This document shows positions 1 through 4,980 of a stretch of 5,249 nt of DNA, piece after piece. The DNA lies in assembly GCA_934725745.1 (NCBI GenBank), contig CAKVCH010000057.1, positions 1-5,249 of the forward strand. The letters run 5' to 3'. Every line of letters starts with the position of its first letter. The stretch's first letter is position 1. Below the pieces are notes generated by a model, which was not told where the DNA came from, did not search any database, and saw only the letters and a list, made by a program, of their open reading frames with translations. The stretch comes from an uncultured Clostridia bacterium (lineage in GTDB: Bacteria > Bacillota > Clostridia > Christensenellales > UBA1242). The translations under genes were made by a program, and so were the position numbers.

Positions 1-752
1 TTGTAGATTACAAAGACGAAACATTATTTATTCAAATAAAATACATTGGAAATGTTGCCCCAAAGCCCTATTCTTTAAACTACAAAAAAATAAATTTTGG
101 TGGGGCCACTCACGAAATAATTTACGCGTCAAACGATACTTGCCTAGTTTGCATAAAAAGTGCAAGCGACAAAATTGTCCTAACAAATGAAAAGAATGTC
201 GGCGAAATGACTTTTAAGGCTCTTCAAAACCACCTTTTATTCTTCGCCCCAACAAAAGAAAATAAGTATATTTTTGGGCAAATTGATTTTGTAAACAAAA
301 AATATGAAAAGGTTTTATTTCAAGAAGTCAATCAAATTGAAACCAGTCAAAATCAAATCACGACTTTAAAACATTTACTTGATTTTGGTCATCATACAAT
401 AAAAAAGACCTTTTTTACAAAAAACTTTTCGACTAAAACGCAACTGACTAGCGCAGTTACCCCACAAATTGCAACAAAAAAAGAGCTCATTCCCTACGCT
501 TTTTTGGACACAATAAAAGTTAAAAACTATGATTTGGCGCGCGAATATCTTTCACAAGATTTAAAATCAAAGCTAGACGATTTGCATTTAGCTTCTTTTT
601 TCGGCGATTTTAATGACATATTTCAAAATGTCAAAAAAGATTCATCTTTAAATGAAATTGCTCTTTTTTATGGAAACGAACAATTAAAAGAAGCAAAAAT
701 CTTTACCTTTGAACTAAATGACACAAAAATCACCAATATTTATGAAGATTAG
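1..752 (+). CDS. C-terminal part of an unrecognised protein (5' end outside the window)
   Basis: The frame is open from the first complete codon at position 3 to a TAG stop at 750-752, giving 249 visible residues and no N-terminus. The ATG at 207 is in frame but has no Shine-Dalgarno site. The 68 codons before it read as ordinary protein (for example LNYKKINFGG and HEIIYAS), so I take 207 as an internal Met. No signal peptide or membrane segment is visible. The first ~140 visible residues alternate hydrophobic and polar positions, as in a beta-rich domain (LFIQIKYIG, KYIFGQIDF, YEKVLFQEV). A Thr/Lys/Gln-rich linker follows. The last ~80 residues look like a separate small alpha+beta domain with the run YDLAREYLSQDLKSKL, then ASFFGDF and an ending rich in Asp, Thr and Ile. 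That last part is vaguely like NTF2-type or DUF4878-type domains, but I cannot assign a family. No terminator is evident after the stop, so some read-through into the next gene is possible. Confidence 0.8.
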   Translation, partial: VDYKDETLFIQIKYIGNVAPKPYSLNYKKINFGGATHEIIYASNDTCLVCIKSASDKIVLTNEKNVGEMTFKALQNHLLFFAPTKENKYIFGQIDFVNKKYEKVLFQEVNQIETSQNQITTLKHLLDFGHHTIKKTFFTKNFSTKTQLTSAVTPQIATKKELIPYAFLDTIKVKNYDLAREYLSQDLKSKLDDLHLASFFGDFNDIFQNVKKDSSLNEIALFYGNEQLKEAKIFTFELNDTKITNIYED

Positions 753-763
753 TCTAAAAAAAG

Positions 764-792
764 TTGATAAAAACGAGAAAATGATTTAATAT
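764..792 (+). promoter_or_regulatory. Candidate sigma-A promoter for the YugP-like gene
   Basis: TTGATA at 764-769 (4 of 6 to TTGACA in strict match order, with the TTGA core intact) is followed by 17 nt and TAATAT at 787-792 (4 of 6 to TATAAT). It begins 11 nt after the preceding stop codon. Transcription would start near 799, giving a leader of about 115 nt that contains most of the 38-bp repeat array. AT-rich DNA yields such matches by chance, so support is moderate at best. Confidence 0.35.
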
Positions 793-884
793 TTATTATG
801 TTTAAAATAGTAATTACATTTTAAATATATTTATTGTGCTTAAAATAATATATAGACTTTAAAAATATTTATGGTGCTTAAAAA
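789..884 (+). repeat. Three 20-bp motif copies at exact 38-bp spacing
   Basis: Copies lie at 789-808, 827-846 and 865-884. The middle copy is ATATTTATTGTGCTTAAAAT, and each outer copy differs from it at 2 of 20 positions. Units 1 and 2 also match outside the core (about 30 of 38 overall), mostly by a TTTAAA stretch just before the next core. The third unit has diverged outside the core and runs into the ribosome binding site of the next gene. Each core holds TG(C/T)TTAAAA, which could act as an extended -10-like element. The array may be an old tandem duplication, a set of regulator sites or a multi-start promoter. Confidence 0.6.
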
Positions 885-904
885 TTTTATGTTTTAAACA
901 AATT

Positions 905-909
905 GGAGA
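905..909 (+). promoter_or_regulatory. Ribosome binding site that fixes the YugP-like start
   Basis: GGAGA lies 5 nt before ATG 915. It argues against the slightly longer reading from TTG 903, which would add four residues (MEKN) and overlap the site itself. Confidence 0.75.
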
Positions 910-914
910 AAAAT

Positions 915-1634
915 ATGTATTTACAATATTATTTAATGGGAATTATTCTACTTCCAGGGCTAATTTTTGCGATTTATGCCCAAGCAAAAGTTACAAAAAC
1001 ATATAGCGAATATCGTTCCATTCACGCAAAATCGGGGGTTAAAGCGAGTGATTTCGTTCGCGGACTTTTACAATCTAGCGGGCTTGAAAACACGACCGTT
1101 AGACAAATAAGTGGCGAACTCACCGACCATTTCAATCCATCAAAACAAGAAATATGTTTGTCGAAAGATGTTTATAACTCTTCGAGTATTTCTGCGCTTG
1201 GCGTTGCTTGTCACGAATTTGGTCACGCTCTTCAAAAAAAGGAAAAATATGTCCCTTATCAAATTAGACGCATTCTTGTTCCAGTCACAAATTTTGTCAG
1301 CAATCTACTTTGGCCACTTGTTATTCTTGGTTTAATCTTCAATTTAGGTGTTGAAGGTGGTGGGGTGCTAGGCGACATTTTCTTGTGGTCGGGCATTGCA
1401 GTTTTCAGTCTTGCTGTTCTTGTTAATCTTGCTACACTTCCAGTTGAATTTGACGCATCAAGACGCGCACTCAAAATTTTATCCACTACAAATACACTCG
1501 ACGAAGAAGAACTCGACGAAACAAAAGAAGTCTTAAATTCTGCCGCACTTACCTATGTTGCAGCGCTACTTGTTTCTATTTTAAACTTGCTCCGTTTCAT
1601 TTTGGTTGTTACAAGGTCATCACGAAGAGATTAA
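915..1634 (+). CDS. YugP-family membrane zinc metallopeptidase
   Basis: This is a 239-residue integral membrane protein of the YugP family (Pfam Zn_peptidase_2, PF04298), named from the B. subtilis protein of unknown physiological role. The zinc-binding HExxH motif is HEFGH at residues 100-104, followed by ALQ as is typical of the family. The segment LPVEFDASRRAL near residues 175-186 is the other family hallmark, and its Glu178 is the likely third zinc ligand. TDHFNPSKQEICLS before the active site and ALTYVAALL near the C-terminus are also typical. Hydrophobic segments lie near residues 5-24, 126-145, 153-174 and 211-232. I chose ATG 915 because GGAGA at 905-909 sits 5 nt upstream. The in-frame TTG at 903 would place that site inside the gene. 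Length and motifs agree with an intact family member. It probably cleaves within or next to the membrane, but its substrate is unknown. A functional link to the minus-strand export genes is possible but not shown. Confidence 0.93.
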   Translation: MYLQYYLMGIILLPGLIFAIYAQAKVTKTYSEYRSIHAKSGVKASDFVRGLLQSSGLENTTVRQISGELTDHFNPSKQEICLSKDVYNSSSISALGVACHEFGHALQKKEKYVPYQIRRILVPVTNFVSNLLWPLVILGLIFNLGVEGGGVLGDIFLWSGIAVFSLAVLVNLATLPVEFDASRRALKILSTTNTLDEEELDETKEVLNSAALTYVAALLVSILNLLRFILVVTRSSRRD

Positions 1635-1652
1635 ATCGTAACTTTAAACACA

Positions 1653-1691
1653 AAAAAACCTATCTAAGATAAAATCCTTGATAGGTTTTTT
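1653..1691. terminator. Bidirectional intrinsic terminator between convergent genes
   Basis: AAAAAACCTATC at 1653-1664 pairs perfectly with GATAGGTTTTTT at 1680-1691 across a 15-nt loop. The hairpin starts 19 nt after the stop of the YugP-like gene and is followed by more T on the plus strand. Because the A run on the left arm gives a T tail on the minus strand, it can also stop transcription from the peptidase operon, which ends about 140 bp away and has no better hairpin of its own. Confidence 0.85.
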
Positions 1692-1829
1692 ATTTTTATA
1701 AAACAGCCAAAACTTTTGAGTAAATATTTAGTTGCGCTAAAACAGTAAAATCCACATTTCAAAAAGCCTTGCCAACGCTTCTTAATAAATATGTTATATT
1801 TACTAAAATTAAAAGGTCATTAACAAAAC

Positions 1830-3533
1830 TTATTGCTCTACTTTTGACTCTTTACTAGCCTTTTTCGTTGTAGGCTTTTTGTCTACTTTCGCCTTACTTT
1901 TAGGCGTTTTTGTTTGACTAGTTTTCTTACTTGTAACCTTTTTAGTCCCTTTGCTTGTTGCCGAAGAAGGCTTTTTACTTGAAGGCTTTTTAACTTTTTC
2001 TTTTGAGTCTGTCGTTTTCGTCTTTTTTGAACCTTTATCTTTTGATGGAGCCTTTTTTGTTGATTTTAAATTGGTTTTAGTAGGCAATCTTTCACCACCC
2101 ACGCCCGAGACTTCAACATTTAACTTTTCGTCACTATTCAAAGACAAATCAGTTGCAGAAACTTCTTTTTCCACATCGACTTTTTCTTCGACCTTTTCAT
2201 CAGCCTTTCCGTTAACCTTTTCGACCGCCTTTTCGCCAACATTTTCGTCGCTTTGCGAAGAATCATTTAATGGCTCGTCTTTGTCATCATACTCGAGTTC
2301 TTCGTCGCTGACCCAATTTTTCTTATCATCCTTAACCCATTTCCTGAACTTTCTTTCAAAAATAAGTTGTTCTTTTTGAAGAGCCTTTTTCTCACGCAAA
2401 TAATATTCCGCAACTTGCTTTGGGTCTTCGCCGTTATTCAATTTGTCTTGGCAAATTCTATTGATTTCAAGCAACTTTTCGACTGGTTTCAAGTACATTT
2501 TCTTTCTTAAACAATACTTTCTGATGTTTTCTGGAGCATTGCCTTCTTTCCAAAGAAGAGAAATATACTCATTTTTTTGCTTGTCGTCCGCTTGCGCCAA
2601 AACCTTGTACTTCATTTTGTTGTCCATACGATAGCCAATGTCGTACTTAACGCAAATTGGGTCGGTTATCTTTCGTTTTTCCTCGACGACATCAAGTTGA
2701 AGTTTCAAAATTTGAATATCACGCATAAATTGCAACAAAATTATGCACCCAATAAGGACAAGTGGCACCACAAGTGCCAAAACGATTCCCCTACTGCTTG
2801 AAAATAGTTGCAACATTCCAGAGATAACCCTTGCAAACCCCGAATCATTGTATGTCCCAAGAATCAAATCTTCTCTCACATACCAATTATCGATTTGTTG
2901 GGTGCCGTCCGCGTTGAAATTTGATGTTCCATAAGTCCTAAACCACCTAACCCCGTCGACTTCGTACACTTCGTAAATCTTGTGAAAAATGATGTCACTT
3001 TTCGCTTTTGCCGCGTTTTGAATCGTTGCGTTTTGACTTCCAAAAAATTGCGCAAAAGTTACTTTATATTTTGGTTCGCCGATGTTAGTTGTGTCGACTT
3101 TGCAAGTCGCCATTTTACTTGTGTCAAAAGAATTTGATATGTCCCAGTATCTATAAAACGCAATAATGTCCCCTTCTTTCAAAGTGTGCGTGTCAACGCT
3201 TTTTGCAATGACATTGTCGCCCTTTTTAAAGCCCGACGCGGTCATACTTCCGCTCCCGACTTTCATAGAAGTGAACCCCGCAAAACTTGTCGCGACGTGC
3301 TGAGTTAGACTGTTTACAATGCTAATAAAAAGCAGTGCCGAAACAGTCACAAGAACAATGCAAAAAATGCTAAGAATCCTTGAAATAATCTCCATTCCGC
3401 GATTTTTTGACTTCAAAAGTTTTTCATTGATGTTTCTCTTTTTTGAATACTTATTTTGAAGTTTTTGAGCGGTTTTTTCGATTAGTTTTTGGACGCTGTC
3501 ATCTTGCTTAATTTTTACATTAACAACATCCAT
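1830..3533 (-). CDS. SipW-like (S26B) signal peptidase with a large cytoplasmic tail
   Basis: This 567-residue protein carries a signal peptidase core of the Ser/His type found in SipW, Sec11 and archaeal enzymes. A membrane segment lies near residues 50-77. The nucleophile motif SGSM gives Ser96, then KKGDNVIA and EGDIIAF (boxes B and C). His184 sits in IIFHKIYEV, where Ser/Lys enzymes would have Lys. Box E is TYGTSNFNAD, with Asp209 as the likely catalytic acid. A second membrane segment at about 249-270 would return the chain to the cytoplasm. The remaining ~297 residues are not part of the usual family: a helical stretch (271-290), two copies of a G..P.....Y.LR.K motif (331-348 and 368-385), an acidic Ser/Asp/Glu linker (about 405-475) and a Lys/Ser/Thr-rich end (about 485-567). 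About 50 extra residues lie between box C and His184. The core should cut signal peptides on the outer membrane face, probably for few dedicated substrates. The function of the tail is unknown. It follows its membrane partner in a TAATG overlap. Confidence 0.85.
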   Translation of the reverse strand: MDVVNVKIKQDDSVQKLIEKTAQKLQNKYSKKRNINEKLLKSKNRGMEIISRILSIFCIVLVTVSALLFISIVNSLTQHVATSFAGFTSMKVGSGSMTASGFKKGDNVIAKSVDTHTLKEGDIIAFYRYWDISNSFDTSKMATCKVDTTNIGEPKYKVTFAQFFGSQNATIQNAAKAKSDIIFHKIYEVYEVDGVRWFRTYGTSNFNADGTQQIDNWYVREDLILGTYNDSGFARVISGMLQLFSSSRGIVLALVVPLVLIGCIILLQFMRDIQILKLQLDVVEEKRKITDPICVKYDIGYRMDNKMKYKVLAQADDKQKNEYISLLWKEGNAPENIRKYCLRKKMYLKPVEKLLEINRICQDKLNNGEDPKQVAEYYLREKKALQKEQLIFERKFRKWVKDDKKNWVSDEELEYDDKDEPLNDSSQSDENVGEKAVEKVNGKADEKVEEKVDVEKEVSATDLSLNSDEKLNVEVSGVGGERLPTKTNLKSTKKAPSKDKGSKKTKTTDSKEKVKKPSSKKPSSATSKGTKKVTSKKTSQTKTPKSKAKVDKKPTTKKASKESKVEQ

Positions 3534-3547
3534 TATTTACCTCCGCC
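3533..3547 (-). promoter_or_regulatory. Ribosome binding site inside the upstream gene's C-terminal codons
   Basis: On the minus strand GGAGGT (3544-3539) lies 5 nt before ATG 3533. It is formed by the Gly-Gly codons of the GGGK end of the upstream protein. The stop and start share one base (TAATG). A full-strength site with this overlap indicates translational coupling and fixes the start of the signal peptidase. Confidence 0.85.
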
Positions 3548-4345
3548 AAGGTCAAGGAACGAGTTGTTGATAACAATGTCGCATTCGCCCGAAACACTTG
3601 GATTTACAACTTCAAGATACAACACAACTTGCCTTGTTTGCCCCACTTTTATGTCAACAGAAAAATATTGATTAAACACATACTTCTTGTCCGACGCATC
3701 GGTCATAAAGTAAAGATTAAAGTTTTCTCTTTTATTTGTTTGAACATCAAATCTCATTGTAATGTTGCTAGGTCCAATATCTTTTAGGTCGTAAACGATT
3801 TTAATAAATTGTCCGGTTTGAAGAATAACATCATTTACATCCGCAACAGACTTGTTTTGTGATTCTTCGTCGCTTGATAATGTAACAGTTCCCGTCCCAA
3901 TTTGTCGCACTACAACATCTTGGTCGTCGGTGTTTTTAACACAAACATATGACGAGCCCGTCACTTCAACCATCTTTACAACTACATCGCCTTTATTTGC
4001 CGTAATTCCAACAATAACACCGACTGCAATGCCCGCCACGACAAAAAGCGCAAGGCAAATGATAAGAACTATTTTTTTACTTATCTTTCTTGCTTGCTTA
4101 TCTTCGCCCTTTGAAACGGCGCCACCTTTTTCATCGTCCTTTTCACTAGACGCTTCTTTTTCTTTCTTAGAAGATTTCTTACCTTTCTTCCCTTCTTTTT
4201 GAGCGGTTTCTTCCTTTTTAGCAGTTTCTTCTTGCTTTTCAGCTTTTTTTTCCTGCTCTACAATTTCGTCTTTTTTTGCCGTTTCTTCCACTTGAACATC
4301 AGGGCTATTCTTTTTATCTTCTAAATTTTCTTTTTTCTTATCCAT
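3533..4345 (-). CDS. Single-pass membrane protein with charged cytoplasmic arm and beta-rich outer domain
   Basis: This 270-residue protein is not one I recognise. Residues 1-88 are almost entirely Lys, Glu, Asp, Ala and Ser, with EETAKK at 20-25 and 39-44 and EETAQK at 45-50, so they are likely disordered or coiled-coil. A single hydrophobic segment at about 92-115 follows the basic stretch ARKISKK, which predicts the N-terminus inside and the C-terminus outside. Residues 120-270 look like an all-beta outer domain (YVCVKNTD, IKIVYDLKD, NITMRFDVQT, VVLYLEVVNP) with two cysteines, Cys135 and Cys255, that could form a disulfide. The start at ATG 4345 is backed by AAAGGTG 4 nt upstream. It is the first gene of the operon and overlaps the signal peptidase gene, so it may be a dedicated partner or substrate of that enzyme. 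A TasA/camelysin-like fold is possible but I see no diagnostic motif. ITANKG after the membrane segment could be a cleavage site, but this is weak. Confidence 0.8.
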   Translation of the reverse strand: MDKKKENLEDKKNSPDVQVEETAKKDEIVEQEKKAEKQEETAKKEETAQKEGKKGKKSSKKEKEASSEKDDEKGGAVSKGEDKQARKISKKIVLIICLALFVVAGIAVGVIVGITANKGDVVVKMVEVTGSSYVCVKNTDDQDVVVRQIGTGTVTLSSDEESQNKSVADVNDVILQTGQFIKIVYDLKDIGPSNITMRFDVQTNKRENFNLYFMTDASDKKYVFNQYFSVDIKVGQTRQVVLYLEVVNPSVSGECDIVINNSFLDLGGGK

Positions 4346-4349
4346 AACA

Positions 4350-4356
4350 CACCTTT
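4350..4356 (-). promoter_or_regulatory. Ribosome binding site of the membrane protein gene
   Basis: AAAGGTG on the minus strand ends 4 nt before ATG 4345 and supports that start. It is weaker than the GGAGGT of the following gene. Confidence 0.6.
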
Positions 4357-4361
4357 AATGA

Positions 4362-4382
4362 AAAATTACAAAATGTAATTTT
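4362..4382. promoter_or_regulatory. Perfect 9-bp inverted repeat just before the ribosome binding site
   Basis: Arms AAAATTACA (4362-4370) and TGTAATTTT (4374-4382) are separated by AAA. The dyad sits 6 bp from the ribosome binding site of the operon's first gene. It could be the operator of a dimeric repressor or an RNA hairpin in the leader. The TTACA/TGTAA half-sites recall BlaI/MecI/CopY operators, but those have a 2-bp gap and this has 3. Confidence 0.45.
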
Positions 4383-4419
4383 ACCGTCGCGCCCAACAAC
4401 TTTTAGACGCACACTTTCA

Positions 4420-4431
4420 ACTTGCGCAAGT
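4420..4431. promoter_or_regulatory. 12-bp perfect palindrome in the operon leader
   Basis: ACTTGCGCAAGT reads the same on both strands and is one of the few GC-containing islands in the leader. It may be a protein-binding site. A 12-bp palindrome is also possible by chance, and no family is assigned. Confidence 0.3.
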
Positions 4432-4526
4432 AAAATAAAAAAATAACATCACAAAAAATCAAAAATATGCTTTTTACAAAACACATCTAAATTGATTTCA
4501 AAATTAAGTAGCAACTTTTAGGTCAT

Positions 4527-4601
4527 TGCACTCTAAAAAAATAATGGGACAAAAGAAAACAAAACTTTTCTCCACCCCAAAGTTTTTTATAGTGCACTCT
4601 A
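4527..4601. repeat. 9-bp direct repeat just downstream of the operon promoter
   Basis: TGCACTCTA occurs at 4527-4535 and 4593-4601, 66 bp apart. On the operon strand it reads TAGAGTGCA. The copy at 4593-4601 falls at the expected transcription start and overlaps the 8-bp palindrome AGTGCACT (4591-4598). It resembles half of a CIRCE element (GCACTC) but lacks the paired half at the right spacing. Confidence 0.35.
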
Positions 4602-4611
4602 TTACCATTTT

Positions 4612-4640
4612 ATTATAACCATTTTTACTCCGCGTGACAA
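4612..4640 (-). promoter_or_regulatory. Near-consensus sigma-A promoter of the signal peptidase operon
   Basis: On the minus strand TTGTCA (4640-4635, 5 of 6) is followed by exactly 17 nt and TATAAT (4617-4612, 6 of 6). Transcription should start near 4605, about 260 nt before the ATG at 4345, leaving a long untranslated leader. It is the best promoter match I found in the window. Confidence 0.7.
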
Positions 4641-4912
4641 CTTAATTTGACTATGTTTTCTAAGGATTTTTAACAAAACAAAAACCCCTTCTATTTTTAG
4701 TATCTCCCAAAATTTCACAAATACATTATGATTTTGCTTTTATTTTGGTTTTCTAAAAATATTTATCAAAATTATTTGTTTTAAGCGCCTAAATCAAAGC
4801 CTTCACTTTAAAGTTGTTTAACATATATATTTTAAAACACTTTAATCATTTTTACTTTGTAACATTTTTAGTCTAAAAATAGTAATCCATTGATTTATAT
4901 TTATTTTAAAAT
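4641..4912. other. Gene-free AT-rich gap upstream of the operon promoter
   Basis: These 272 bp lie between the terminator of the upstream minus-strand gene and the -35 box of the operon. I see no coding frame, tRNA or convincing RNA gene. The only structure is a weak all-A/T inverted repeat, ATTTTTA-GTC-TAAAAAT, at 4864-4880. Confidence 0.6.
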
Positions 4913-4942
4913 AAAAAAATCGAAAGCGCTTAACTCTCGATT
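4913..4942 (-). terminator. Intrinsic terminator of the upstream minus-strand gene
   Basis: On the minus strand AATCGAGAG (4942-4934) pairs with CTTTCGATT (4926-4918) through 9 bp including one G-U pair, with a 7-nt loop. A T-rich tail follows immediately from 4917. It begins about 38 nt after the TAG stop at 4981, and it separates the upstream gene from the signal peptidase operon. Confidence 0.85.
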
Positions 4943-4980
4943 AAATTAGTTTTATTTTTAATGTTTTTTCTAATAGTTAC

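Noticed and set aside
207..209. ATG 207 as the start of the first protein
   Set aside because: No ribosome binding site precedes it, and the same frame is open and protein-like back to the window edge.
903..914. TTG 903 as the start of the metallopeptidase
   Set aside because: The best ribosome binding site, GGAGA at 905-909, would lie inside the gene. ATG 915 has correct spacing.
1784..1806. AT-rich hairpin downstream of the peptidase gene as its terminator
   Set aside because: On the minus strand the stem is almost all A/T with one G-U pair and no T run follows. The 1653-1691 hairpin is far better.
1951..2379. Long plus-strand frame rich in Ser and Phe opposite the peptidase tail
   Set aside because: It is the antisense shadow of the Lys/Glu-rich tail, where AAG, GAA and AAA codons read as Phe, Ser and Leu. 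It has no ribosome binding site or family signal.
2763..2779. Inverted repeat TGGCAC/GTGCCA
   Set aside because: It lies inside the second membrane segment of the peptidase gene and is explained by Leu/Val codon use. No T tail follows.
3852..4202. Plus-strand frame opposite the membrane protein gene
   Set aside because: It is antisense to a better supported gene and has Ser/Thr/Phe bias expected from the reverse of charged codons.
4527..4601. GCACTC copies as a CIRCE heat-shock operator
   Set aside because: CIRCE needs TTAGCACTC-N9-GAGTGCTAA. The copies here are direct, 66 bp apart and lack the inverted partner.
4346..4980. tRNA, CRISPR array or insertion sequence in the large gap
   Set aside because: No cloverleaf, no repeat-spacer series and no terminal inverted repeats or transposase remnants are visible.
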